Shown: in pieces, positions 50,273 to 58,938 of the stretch
How the letters are laid out: each line of letters starts with the position of its first letter
Numbering within the stretch: the stretch's first letter is position 1
Origin: an uncultured Aquimarina sp.
GTDB lineage: Bacteria; Bacteroidota; Bacteroidia; Flavobacteriales; Flavobacteriaceae
DNA: 64,000 bases
Direction: 5' to 3'
Assembly: GCA_947502885.1 (NCBI GenBank)
Contig: CANNBP010000001.1
Location: forward strand, 868,001 to 932,000
The notes under the pieces: generated by a model
The model's input: only the letters and a program-made list of their open reading frames with translations
Databases searched by the model: none
Told to the model about the DNA's origin: nothing
Program-made: the position numbers and the translations under genes

Positions 50273-50858
50273 CAATCCTATTCAACATTTCCAAAAATGG
50301 TTTTATTATGTAGAAAAATCTCATCCCGAAGATGAAGTAAATGCAATGTTACTCTCAACAATAGGTACAGATGGTTATCCTAAAAATAGAATCGTATTAT
50401 TAAAACGATATACATGGCAAGGTTTTATCTTCTTTACAAATTACAATAGTGATAAAGGGAGAACAATTGCCAAAAACAATAACGTTTCTATTACTTTTAA
50501 TTGGGTATCATCAAAGCGAGAAGTGCATATTTATGGCCAATCAGAAAAAATTTCAGAGGACGAATCTCAGGGATACTTCGATTCACGTCCTCAAGGGAGC
50601 AAACTAAGCACATGGGCATCGTATCAAAGTAAGGTTGTCGATTCGAGAAAATCATTAGAAAATCGTCTTAATTATTACGAAACCAAATTTAAGAATCAAG
50701 ATATTCCTAAACCAAAATATTGGGGTGGTTATATTATTAAACCTACTAAATTCGAATTTATTAAACACTTCATATCTTCTGAATTTGCACAAAAAACAAC
50801 ATACAAACTTCAACCCGATTATAACTGGTCCAAAAGAACCTACTATGTGCATCTATAA
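50259..50858 (+). CDS. PdxH-like pyridoxamine-phosphate-oxidase-family protein (divergent)
   Basis: A 199-residue FMN-binding split-barrel protein. It keeps much of the PdxH core: NAMLLSTIGTDGYPKNRIVL, FFTNYNSDKGRTIAKNN, ESQGYFDSRPQGSKLSTWAS and WGGYIIKPTKFEFI. In place of the usual RLHDR-type motif after the EFW helix it has SEFAQKTTYKLQPDYNWS, and it lacks the family's ordinary N-terminal 15-20 residues and final RL-x-P. It may bind FMN but act on a different substrate. The start codon lies inside ccoI (14-base overlap), so it is translated with it. Confidence 0.72.
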   Translation: MKVDNNPIQHFQKWFYYVEKSHPEDEVNAMLLSTIGTDGYPKNRIVLLKRYTWQGFIFFTNYNSDKGRTIAKNNNVSITFNWVSSKREVHIYGQSEKISEDESQGYFDSRPQGSKLSTWASYQSKVVDSRKSLENRLNYYETKFKNQDIPKPKYWGGYIIKPTKFEFIKHFISSEFAQKTTYKLQPDYNWSKRTYYVHL

Positions 50859-50894
50859 TTAACTTTAATAATAAAATGAAGACATATTAACCTA

Positions 50895-50906
50895 TGATAT
50901 TTATCA
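50895..50906 (+). promoter_or_regulatory. FNR-type site upstream of the 51014 gene
   Basis: TGATATTTATCA within ATGATATTTATCAT. After 23 bases comes GTTATTTG (50930-50937); only the TTTG end is in register with a -7 box. It lies 107 bases before ATG 51014, a longer leader than the other targets. Confidence 0.55.
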
Positions 50907-51013
50907 TATTTTGATCAATTCACATTATAGTTATTTGTTAAGATAAATCAGAATCATTTTGATATAGTTCTAATATCGATTTTATCAAAAAAAGATTAAA
51001 TAACACAGTACAC

Positions 51014-52813
51014 ATGAAAACGCATACATTTCATATTCCTGTTATGGGAATAGGGTTTACCATTGATACTCCTCTAAAAGTTTCGCATCTTGGAATCAAT
51101 TCTGCCATATCATTGGTCGATGATATACTTTTAGAAAAATTGCGAAAGGTATATTGTACTAAATTCGAGATTGCTTACAACGAAATTACCGAAAGTATAG
51201 AAGATTTTAGAGCAAAAAGAATAACCTCATACCTTAACCTTGTTAATCAGCTGGTAGACAAAAAATTCGAAGACTTAAAAAACAATACAGCACTTTACAG
51301 TGGTGAATTAAAACAATACATTAATTTATTACCCGAAACTTCAACTTTGAAGCAACAATTCAAAGAACTTTTTTCTAAAAAACTCAATATCAACGAAGTA
51401 AAACAATGGATAGACAACAACTTAACCAAAGGGAGTATCGATGTAAACATCATGACCAAAGTTGATAAAGAAAATTATGTCAACAAAGAAAAACTACCCA
51501 CAATTTATAATGATGCGCACGCCGCTCTAAGAGGATATGCCAAAAGTAAATTAACATCATCTTTAATCTTATCTGCAGGAATGAATCCCAAATTGTACAG
51601 TTATATTGAAGAGTTTGAAGATTTTTTTCCAGATGAAAATGGGTTTATAAAAAAGAAAATCGTTCTTAAAGTTAGTGATTATAGATCCGCATTAATCCAA
51701 GGTAAATTCTTAGCAAAAAAAGGCATTTGGGTATCAGAATACAGAATAGAGTCTGGTCTTAATTGCGGAGGACATGCTTTTGCGACTGATGGTCTTTTAT
51801 TAGGTCCTATATTAGCTCAGTTTAGAGATAATAGAAAAGAGTTAGTGCAATCTATTCATGCTATTTTAATCAATTCATTATTAGCAAAAAATCATCACAT
51901 TCCTTCTTCTCCTTTACCCATTAAAATAACCGCTCAAGGCGGAGTTGGCAATGCCAAAGAACATGAATTTATGCTCAATCATTATCAAATAGATTCTATA
52001 GGCTGGGGAACACCTTTTCTTTTGGTACCCGAAGCTACAACAGTGGATAATGATACATTAAACATGCTGGTAAAAGCAAAAGAGCAAGATTTATATTTAA
52101 GTAATATTTCTCCTTTAGGAATTCCTTTCAATAGTTTAAAAGGAAATACAAAAGACAAAGAAAAGCAAGAATTAATTGACAAAGGAAGACCCGGTAGTTC
52201 TTGTCCAAAAAAATATGTTGCTTTAAATAAAGAATTTACAGAAAAAGGAATTTGTACTGCATCACGACAATATCAACATTTAAAAATCAATCAATTAAAC
52301 AAAGAAAATCTTTCTCTAGAACAGTATCAATTAGCATATTCTAAAATTACCGAAAAGTCTTGTACTTGTGTAGGGTTAGGAACCAGTGCTTTGTTAGCAA
52401 ATGGCGTAAATACCAAAATAGAAGGAATTGGAGTTTCTATTTGCCCAGGTCCAAATATGGCGTATTTTTCTAAAACAATGAGTTTAAAAGAGATTATAGA
52501 CCATATTTATGGCGAAACAGATTTAACAACCAAAAATCGACCTAACATATTTATTAAAGAGCTAACTATTTACATAAACTACCTTAAAAATATTTTAAAA
52601 GAAGGTGACAAAACTACAGATAAAAAGCAGAAAAAGTACACACTTATGTTTATCAATAATTTAAAAGAAGGAATAAACTATTACAGAGATCTTTTTCAGA
52701 ACTCCTCTATTACATTTAAAGAAAACACCGAAAGCTTACTACAGGATTTAACTAAAAACGAACACCTTTTGGATCTTTTAGTTAAACAGTCGACTACATT
52801 AAAATCAAACTAA
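51014..52813 (+). CDS. Cysteine-rich TIM-barrel-like protein of unknown function
   Basis: A 599-residue cytoplasmic protein. Central part: LNCGGHAFATDGLLLGPILA (Cys251) and QGGVGNAKEHEFMLNHYQID leading to GWGTPFLLVPEA (residues 330-341), which parallels the GGI-A-DG...GT-x-FL-x-x-EA loop of nitronate monooxygenase (2-nitropropane dioxygenase) barrels. A C-terminal cluster follows: Cys397 (SSCPKK), Cys414, Cys450 and Cys452 (SCTCVG), and Cys477 (ICPGPN), suited to an iron-sulfur cluster. The N-terminal 200 residues are helical and unrelated. An FNR-type site precedes it, so it may be an anaerobic redox enzyme. This is inference. Confidence 0.75.
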   Translation: MKTHTFHIPVMGIGFTIDTPLKVSHLGINSAISLVDDILLEKLRKVYCTKFEIAYNEITESIEDFRAKRITSYLNLVNQLVDKKFEDLKNNTALYSGELKQYINLLPETSTLKQQFKELFSKKLNINEVKQWIDNNLTKGSIDVNIMTKVDKENYVNKEKLPTIYNDAHAALRGYAKSKLTSSLILSAGMNPKLYSYIEEFEDFFPDENGFIKKKIVLKVSDYRSALIQGKFLAKKGIWVSEYRIESGLNCGGHAFATDGLLLGPILAQFRDNRKELVQSIHAILINSLLAKNHHIPSSPLPIKITAQGGVGNAKEHEFMLNHYQIDSIGWGTPFLLVPEATTVDNDTLNMLVKAKEQDLYLSNISPLGIPFNSLKGNTKDKEKQELIDKGRPGSSCPKKYVALNKEFTEKGICTASRQYQHLKINQLNKENLSLEQYQLAYSKITEKSCTCVGLGTSALLANGVNTKIEGIGVSICPGPNMAYFSKTMSLKEIIDHIYGETDLTTKNRPNIFIKELTIYINYLKNILKEGDKTTDKKQKKYTLMFINNLKEGINYYRDLFQNSSITFKENTESLLQDLTKNEHLLDLLVKQSTTLKSN

Positions 52814-52931
52814 TAGAATATAACTTTCTTAGTTTTTACACACTAAATTATCAACAGTTTAACTAAAAGTTTTTTTGACACTTGAACAGGTACTAAAATG
52901 TTAGATTTATAATCTAGAATACGATTTAAAT

Positions 52932-52973
52932 AAAAACCTCTAAGGATTAAATACATATACCCTCGAGGTTTTT
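52932..52973. terminator. Hairpin terminator
   Basis: AAAAACCTC at 52932-52940 pairs exactly with GAGGTTTTT at 52965-52973, with a few extra pairs extending inward (AGG/CCT). It lies between the 51014 gene and the minus-strand S41 pseudogene and can serve both. Confidence 0.65.
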
Positions 52974-52986
52974 ATTTATATAGACA

Positions 52987-53319
52987 CTATTTTTTTAGTA
53001 TTTCAATTGCTAAGTCAATTCCACTATCTTTTTCTTTAATAAAATCATCATTCGAAAATAATGGAACTCTATTTTCTTCACTTGGACCAACCCCAATGGC
53101 TTCAAATACCTTTCCTTTAGCATCTGTATACACTTCATTAGACAAACCTAAAAGGGCTTCATTAGGTAAAGTATGTGATAAAATATCTGAAAAAACTCCA
53201 TTTGTATTATCACCAACCATAGTGACATAAGGTAAATCTTTCATGCAAAGGGTAAAAACCTCTGCTGCGCTTGCTGTTAAAGGACCTATAAAATCAATGT
53301 CCCATATTATTAAAACTTA
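52987..53319 (-). pseudogene. C-terminal fragment of an S41 (C-terminal processing) peptidase
   Basis: On the minus strand the frame reads IDFIGPLTASAAEVFTLCMK then DLPYVTMVGDNTNGVFSDIL, LGLSNEVYTDAKGKVFEAIG and a GIDLAIEIL end. TASAAE is the catalytic serine segment of S41/tricorn-type peptidases and the later blocks match the C-terminal half. About nine residues seem deleted between FIGP and TAS, and there is no N-terminal PDZ or signal part. The ATG at 53244 is internal. This is a relic; neighbouring bases to 53460 have no clear ORF. Confidence 0.68.
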
Positions 53320-53445
53320 AGAATTCGAAACCTTTTTTTACTTCAGTATCCAAACTGATCAAGAGCTAATTCAATTTCTTTTTTGAATAAAGTGTAAAAT
53401 CTACCCTTGAATCTAAATCCGGGTTCGATTTTAAAAAACAAAACC

Positions 53446-53488
53446 TGATAAATGTCATTTTTTAAGAGAAGGCTCACACATACATTTG
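53446..53488 (+). promoter_or_regulatory. FNR-type site and -7 element of the cco operon
   Basis: TGATAAATGTCA at 53446-53457 fits TGAY-N4-RTCA. After exactly 23 bases comes TACATTTG (53481-53488), a perfect TANNTTTG. ATG of ccoS is at 53508. This is the clearest example of the class II arrangement in the window. Confidence 0.72.
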
Positions 53489-53507
53489 TCTCATAAACAA
53501 AATTAGT

Positions 53508-53702
53508 ATGGGTGTTATTTATGTCCTATTAACGATTAGTATTATAGTTGCTGTCGTCTTTTTTATCAGTTTTATCATATCGGTTAAAAATGGTCAATAT
53601 GATGATGTATATACCCCGTCTGTTCGCATGCTCTTTGATGATGAACTAATAAAAGAAGACAAAAATACACCTTCAGAATCTACTAAAACTAAACAATCTT
53701 AA
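53508..53702 (+). CDS. ccoS: Cbb3 oxidase maturation protein CcoS
   Basis: A 64-residue single-pass membrane protein. Its hydrophobic segment is residues 4-25 (IYVLLTISIIVAVVFFISFI), followed by KNGQYDDVYTPSVRMLFDDE, which is the diagnostic CcoS block (GQFDD...P-x-RMLFDD). It aids cofactor insertion into the CcoN subunit. It is the first gene of the cco operon, one base before ccoNO. Confidence 0.9.
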   Translation: MGVIYVLLTISIIVAVVFFISFIISVKNGQYDDVYTPSVRMLFDDELIKEDKNTPSESTKTKQS

Positions 53703-53703
53703 T

Positions 53704-55905
53704 ATGGAAATGGAACAATTCTATTACGATAATAAAATCGTAAAAAAATTCTTATATGCTACAATGCTTTGGGGTATAGTAGGAATGTCGGTTGGCTTAT
53801 TACTGGCATTTCTGTTTTTATTTCCCAACCTAACCGATGGTATCTCTTGGCTTAGTTTTGGTCGATTAAGACCCCTACATACCAATGCGGTTATTTTTGC
53901 ATTTGTAGGTAATGCAATTTTTGCCGGAGTTTATTACTCTACACAAAGGTTGTTAAAAACCAGAATGTTTAGTGATGTACTTAGTAATATCAACTTTTGG
54001 GCATGGCAATTAATTATTGTTGGTGCAGCTATATCCTTACCGTTAGGGTATACAACATCAAAGGAATATGCCGAGTTAGAATGGCCTTTTGATATTGCCA
54101 TAGCCATTGTTTGGGTAGCATTTGGATGGAATTTAATTGGTACAATCCTAAAACGAAGACAACGTCATATGTATGTTGCCATATGGTTTTATCTAGCCAC
54201 TTTTGTAACTGTTGCCGTACTGCATATTTTTAATAGTTTAGAATTACCGGTTAGTGCTTTAAAAAGCTATTCGGTATATGCAGGTGTTCAAGATGCATTA
54301 GTGCAATGGTGGTATGGGCATAATGCCGTAGCCTTTTTTCTAACCACTCCATTTTTAGGGTTAATGTATTACTTCATTCCCAAAGCGGCGAATAGACCCA
54401 TATATTCATATCGATTATCTATAGTACATTTCTGGTCTTTAATCTTTATTTACATTTGGGCCGGTCCACACCACCTACTCTATTCTTCTTTACCCGATTG
54501 GGCGCAAAATTTAGGAGTTGCATTTTCTATTATGCTAATTGCACCCTCATGGGGAGGTATGATTAACGGATTGTTAACCTTGCGTGGAGCTTGGGACAAA
54601 GTACGTACAGATCCTGTATTAAAATTTATGGTTGTTGCCATTACTGGATATGGTATGGCAACATTTGAAGGGCCTATGCTTTCTTTGAAAAATGTAAATG
54701 CTATTGCCCATTTTAGCGATTGGATTATTGCTCACGTTCATGTAGGTGCATTGGCCTGGAATGGATTTATGACCTTTGGAATGGCTTATTGGTTAATTCC
54801 TAAATTGTTTAAAACAAAACTATGGTCTACAGGGTTAGCAAATGCACACTTTTGGATTGGAACTCTAGGAATAATTATGTACGCCTTACCTATGTATGTT
54901 GCAGGATTTGTTCAAGCTTCTATGTGGAAACAGTTTAACCCCGACGGAACGTTAACTTATGGTAATTTTCTGGAAACTGTAAACGAAATCATACCTATGT
55001 ATTGGATGCGAGCAATCGGAGGTAGTTTATTCATTTTCGGAATGTTTATCATGCTATATAACGTGGTTAAAACCATCAAAAGTGGTAAAACTGTAGAAGA
55101 TGAACTTGCAGAAGCTGCTCCTCTTACCAAAGTAACCAAACATAGAACTGTTAAAGAAGGATATCATACATGGTTAGAAAGAAGACCTGTAAAACTTACC
55201 ATTTTTGCTACTATCGCTATTTTAATTGGTGGTGTTGTACAAATAGTCCCTACACTAATGGTAAAATCTAATATCCCAACAATTACCAGTGTAAAACCAT
55301 ATACCCCACTTGAATTAGAAGGAAGAGATATTTACATAAGAGAAAGCTGTGTATCCTGTCACTCCCAAATGATTCGACCATTTCGTAGCGAAGTAGAACG
55401 TTATGGAGAGTATTCTAAAGCCGGTGAATATGTATATGATCATCCATTTCTTTGGGGTAGTAAACGTACTGGTCCAGATCTTATGAGAATCGGAGGGAAA
55501 TATTCTGATAATTGGCATCTCAATCATTTCTACGATCCACAAAGTACCTCATCGGGATCTATTATGCCAAGCTACAAATGGTTAATCAAAGACAAACTCG
55601 ACCGATCGAATACCGAAACAAAAATGGAAGCTATGGTAACTCTTGGAGTACCCTATACTCTAGAAGAAATTGCAAGAGCACAACAATCGATGGATGAACA
55701 AGCCACATCTATTGAAAAAAATCTCTATACAGACCCCGACTTTGCTAAAACCTATGAAGCAGATAAAAAATATGCTAAGGATAATGGTCTTGATTTCATC
55801 GAGATGAGAAATAGAGAGGTAGTTGCTTTGATTGCTTATATACAGCGACTAGGAACAGATATCAAAGTTAAAAATGAAAAAAATATAGGTCAAACTAAAG
55901 AATAA
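53704..55905 (+). CDS. ccoNO: Fused cbb3 cytochrome oxidase subunits I and II
   Basis: A 733-residue fusion typical of Bacteroidota. Residues 1 to about 495 form CcoN, the heme-copper catalytic subunit with about 12 membrane segments; conserved His-bearing stretches include PLHTNAVIFAFVGNAIFAG, WWYGHNAVAFFLTTPFLG and AHVHVGALAWNGFMTFG. Residues about 505-733 form CcoO with one heme-c site CVSCHSQMIRPF (Cys549, Cys552, His553) and a PPLE-type anchor helix. Function: terminal oxidase with high oxygen affinity, in the inner membrane. Start ATG 53704 (or in-frame 53710). Confidence 0.95.
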   Translation: MEMEQFYYDNKIVKKFLYATMLWGIVGMSVGLLLAFLFLFPNLTDGISWLSFGRLRPLHTNAVIFAFVGNAIFAGVYYSTQRLLKTRMFSDVLSNINFWAWQLIIVGAAISLPLGYTTSKEYAELEWPFDIAIAIVWVAFGWNLIGTILKRRQRHMYVAIWFYLATFVTVAVLHIFNSLELPVSALKSYSVYAGVQDALVQWWYGHNAVAFFLTTPFLGLMYYFIPKAANRPIYSYRLSIVHFWSLIFIYIWAGPHHLLYSSLPDWAQNLGVAFSIMLIAPSWGGMINGLLTLRGAWDKVRTDPVLKFMVVAITGYGMATFEGPMLSLKNVNAIAHFSDWIIAHVHVGALAWNGFMTFGMAYWLIPKLFKTKLWSTGLANAHFWIGTLGIIMYALPMYVAGFVQASMWKQFNPDGTLTYGNFLETVNEIIPMYWMRAIGGSLFIFGMFIMLYNVVKTIKSGKTVEDELAEAAPLTKVTKHRTVKEGYHTWLERRPVKLTIFATIAILIGGVVQIVPTLMVKSNIPTITSVKPYTPLELEGRDIYIRESCVSCHSQMIRPFRSEVERYGEYSKAGEYVYDHPFLWGSKRTGPDLMRIGGKYSDNWHLNHFYDPQSTSSGSIMPSYKWLIKDKLDRSNTETKMEAMVTLGVPYTLEEIARAQQSMDEQATSIEKNLYTDPDFAKTYEADKKYAKDNGLDFIEMRNREVVALIAYIQRLGTDIKVKNEKNIGQTKE

Positions 55906-55909
55906 AAAC

Positions 55910-56095
55910 ATGCTAAAATTTGTAAAAGGTCACATGGAAAGTATAGAAGGGATTGAGATCTATCCGATGATATCGCTTCTAATCTTTTTTATATTCTTTA
56001 CCGCCTTATTTTGGTGGGTAGGTACGGCAAAAAAAGAACATATCAAAGAAGTAAGTCAAATCCCTTTAGAAACTGAAAACGAAATAGAACTATGA
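55910..56095 (+). CDS. ccoQ: Cbb3 oxidase subunit CcoQ-like
   Basis: A 61-residue single-pass membrane protein with membrane segment MISLLIFFIFFTALFWWVG (about residues 20-38) and a short acidic tail. Position between ccoNO and ccoP identifies it as CcoQ, which stabilises the complex. Its stop overlaps the ccoP start by four bases (56092-56095). Confidence 0.85.
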   Translation: MLKFVKGHMESIEGIEIYPMISLLIFFIFFTALFWWVGTAKKEHIKEVSQIPLETENEIEL

Positions 56096-57048
56096 GAAGT
56101 ACAACATCATATATAAGAGTTCTTGTCTTTTTAATAATTGCATATGTATTAATAGAATTAACTGTAAAACCTGGTGATCAATCTGTATTTATGACAGAAC
56201 CATTGGCCTGGTTAGGCCTAGGTATGGCATTATTATTTGCGATCATAGCAGAAATTTGCATTGCTGCTTTAAAAAATGTCTTATTCTTATCTCTGAAACC
56301 AGAAGCTCAAAAACGATATTTAACTACCCAAAAATTAAAAAAGGACAACCAACTTAGATGGATTAAAAATATCTATTTAAAACTATTAGATACTAAGCCT
56401 CTAGAAGAAGAAGAAGAAATCATTCTTGATCATAACTATGATGGCATTAAAGAGTTAGACAACAATTTACCACCTTGGTGGGTATATGGTTTTTATGCAA
56501 CTATCTTATTTGGAATTATTTATTTAGTAAGATTTCATGTTTTTAATGAATATACTCAAGCAGAGGAATACGAAACCGAAGTAGCCGAAGCCAAAATTGC
56601 TATCGAAGCGTACAAAAAAACAGCTAAAAATCTTGTAGATATTAATACTGTAACCCTGCTTACAGATGCCGCAGATATCAATGTAGGAAAAGCAGTATTC
56701 ACAACCAATTGTGTGGCTTGTCATAAGGCCGATGGCGGAGGTGGTATTGGCCCAAATCTAACTGATGAATATTGGATTTTAGGAGGAGGTATAAAAAATG
56801 TGTTTAAAACTATTTCTGAAGGAGGAAGAGACGGAAAAGGAATGGTAGCATGGAAACAAACCCTAAAACCTATAGAAATGGCCCAAGTAGCAAGTTATGT
56901 GATCACCTTAGGAGGCACAACACCTGCCGAACCCAAAGAAGTTCAAGGAGAATTATGGGTCGACCCTGATGTTCAAAAAGAAAAAAACTCTACAGAAGAA
57001 AAAATACCGAAAACGAATACTGATTCGACAACAGTAGCCATAAATTAA
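56092..57048 (+). CDS. ccoP: Cbb3 oxidase subunit III (CcoP)
   Basis: A 318-residue membrane-anchored cytochrome c. Three membrane segments by eye: RVLVFLIIAYVLIELTV, LAWLGLGMALLFAIIAEICI and WWVYGFYATILFGIIYLV. One heme-c site, CVACHKADG (Cys207, Cys210, His211), with the axial Met near GMVAWKQTL. Proteobacterial CcoP has two heme sites, and Bacteroidota versions such as this one have one. The C-terminal tail is charged and variable. Role: electron entry to CcoNO. Confidence 0.93.
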   Translation: MRSTTSYIRVLVFLIIAYVLIELTVKPGDQSVFMTEPLAWLGLGMALLFAIIAEICIAALKNVLFLSLKPEAQKRYLTTQKLKKDNQLRWIKNIYLKLLDTKPLEEEEEIILDHNYDGIKELDNNLPPWWVYGFYATILFGIIYLVRFHVFNEYTQAEEYETEVAEAKIAIEAYKKTAKNLVDINTVTLLTDAADINVGKAVFTTNCVACHKADGGGGIGPNLTDEYWILGGGIKNVFKTISEGGRDGKGMVAWKQTLKPIEMAQVASYVITLGGTTPAEPKEVQGELWVDPDVQKEKNSTEEKIPKTNTDSTTVAIN

Positions 57049-57058
57049 AAAAACACCA

Positions 57059-58480
57059 TTGGAAACGCCAGAAAACGAAAAATTTAGAGATTCTATCGGA
57101 ACCATCAATGAAGAAGGAAAACGTGCTTGGGTGTACCCTAAAAAACCTAATGGTAAATTCTATATCTATCGCAAATGGGTAAGCTATGGATTATTGCTTT
57201 TTTTATTTTCGGCTCCTTTTATCAAAATTAACGGAAACCAATTTCTACTCTTTAATGTTTTAGAACGACGTTTTACCATTTTTGGAGCCCCATTTTGGCC
57301 ACAAGATTTTCACCTTTTTGTGATTTCAATGATCATCGGTGTAATTTTTGTTACTCTTTTTACTGTTGCCTTCGGAAGGCTTTTTTGCGGTTGGGTTTGC
57401 CCCCAAACCATTTTTATGGAAATGGTATTTAGAAGAATCGAATATTGGATCGAAGGTGATCGAGGAAAACAAATTCGTTTGGATAAACAACCTTGGAATA
57501 GTGAGAAAATAAGAAAACGAAGTCTAAAATGGTTTATCTTTTTTATTATTTCTTTTTTGATTGCCAATGTATTTCTAGCCTACTTAATAGGTAGTGATCA
57601 ATTGGTAGGTTATATCATTGATGGCCCCTCTCAGCATATCAATACATTAGTATCATTACTCATTTTTACGGCAGTTTTCTATTTTGTGTTTGCATGGTTT
57701 AGAGAACAGGTATGTATAATTGCATGTCCATATGGGCGTTTACAAGGTGTTTTATTAGATTCTAAATCTATTGTTGTCGCATACGATTATAAACGAGGAG
57801 AAAAAGAACAAGGAAGAGCCAAGTTTAAGAAAAACGAAAACCGAACCGCCACTGGCAAAGGAGATTGTATTGATTGTGCTCAATGTGTTCATGTCTGCCC
57901 TACCGGTATTGATATACGCAACGGTACGCAATTAGAATGTGTCAATTGTACAGCCTGTATCGATGCTTGTGATCATATGATGGAAAGTGTAAATCTACCC
58001 AAAGGTTTAATAAGATATGCTAGCGAGGATAATATTGCTAAAAAAGAAAAATTCAAATTTAGCCCCAGACTTAAAGGATATAGTGCTGTACTTATAATTC
58101 TTACAGGTGTTTTTTTAGGCATGTCATTTTTAAGAAATGATATCGAAGCGACCATATTACGGTTACCAGGACAGTTATATGAACGAAAAGAAGGTAATAT
58201 AATCAGTAATGTCTATACCTATAAATTGGTTAATAAAACTACGGCAGACATTAAAGATGTACATTTTGAATTGCTATCACATAACGGAAAAATAGAGTTG
58301 GTAACACATCAAAATTTCACAATTTCTGAACAGGGTCTTGCCGAGGGTACATTATTTATAGAAATCAATAACGCTGCTTTAAAAGGAGATAAAGATCGTT
58401 TAAAAATAGGAGTTTATAGTAGTAATAAATTAATCGAAACAACTACAACTGCCTTCTTAGGGCCTAGAAGTTATAAATAA
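57059..58480 (+). CDS. ccoG: Cbb3 oxidase assembly protein CcoG (FixG)
   Basis: A 473-residue membrane iron-sulfur protein. Start: TTG 57059; no in-frame ATG is nearby, and the first residues (METPENEKFRDSIGTINEEG) fit the conserved CcoG N-terminus, so TTG is used. Several membrane helices, then FGRLFCGWVCPQTIF and AREQVCIIACPYGRLQG-like (REQVCIIACPYGRLQ), and two ferredoxin-type 4Fe-4S motifs CIDCAQCVHVCPTG and CVNCTACIDACDHMM. A C-terminal Ig-like region follows. It reduces copper for the oxidase copper centre. Confidence 0.93.
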   Translation: METPENEKFRDSIGTINEEGKRAWVYPKKPNGKFYIYRKWVSYGLLLFLFSAPFIKINGNQFLLFNVLERRFTIFGAPFWPQDFHLFVISMIIGVIFVTLFTVAFGRLFCGWVCPQTIFMEMVFRRIEYWIEGDRGKQIRLDKQPWNSEKIRKRSLKWFIFFIISFLIANVFLAYLIGSDQLVGYIIDGPSQHINTLVSLLIFTAVFYFVFAWFREQVCIIACPYGRLQGVLLDSKSIVVAYDYKRGEKEQGRAKFKKNENRTATGKGDCIDCAQCVHVCPTGIDIRNGTQLECVNCTACIDACDHMMESVNLPKGLIRYASEDNIAKKEKFKFSPRLKGYSAVLIILTGVFLGMSFLRNDIEATILRLPGQLYERKEGNIISNVYTYKLVNKTTADIKDVHFELLSHNGKIELVTHQNFTISEQGLAEGTLFIEINNAALKGDKDRLKIGVYSSNKLIETTTTAFLGPRSYK

Positions 58481-58491
58481 AACTAAAAGTT

Positions 58492-58938
58492 ATGAAAATA
58501 AATTGGGGAACAAGTATCGTATTGGTTTTTATAGGGTTTATCTCATTTATTCTATACTTCGTTGTAAAAATGAATAGTAATAAAAACCTTGAACACGATT
58601 TGGTTACTAAAGAATATTATAAGGAAGAACTCGCTTTTCAAAATGAGATTGATGCAGAAAATAATTCTAAAAGTTTAAAACAGGACATTACTTTGGATAA
58701 GAATGAAGAAGGTTTGGTAATCACTTTTCCAAATGATAAAGATTATCAAAAGATTTCTGGCACCGTTTCATTGTATAGACCGTCTAATAAAAGATTGGAT
58801 TTTGAAATTCCGATTATGCTATCCAATTCTACATTAATTATTAGAGATGATGTTCTATTAGAAGGGCGATGGAATATCTCTATTCATTGGCAATATGACA
58901 TCACTAAGTATCTTTTTAAAAAATCAATAACATATTAG
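58492..58938 (+). CDS. fixH: FixH family cbb3 oxidase assembly protein
   Basis: A 148-residue protein with one N-terminal membrane segment (SIVLVFIGFISFILYFVVKM), the LVTKEYYKEELAFQNEID motif typical of FixH/CcoH, and a small beta-sandwich (GLVITFPNDKDY, GTVSLYRPSNKRLDFEIPIM, LLEGRWNISIHWQ). It partners CcoI in copper delivery. It lies directly after ccoG and one base from the next gene. Confidence 0.9.
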   Translation: MKINWGTSIVLVFIGFISFILYFVVKMNSNKNLEHDLVTKEYYKEELAFQNEIDAENNSKSLKQDITLDKNEEGLVITFPNDKDYQKISGTVSLYRPSNKRLDFEIPIMLSNSTLIIRDDVLLEGRWNISIHWQYDITKYLFKKSITY

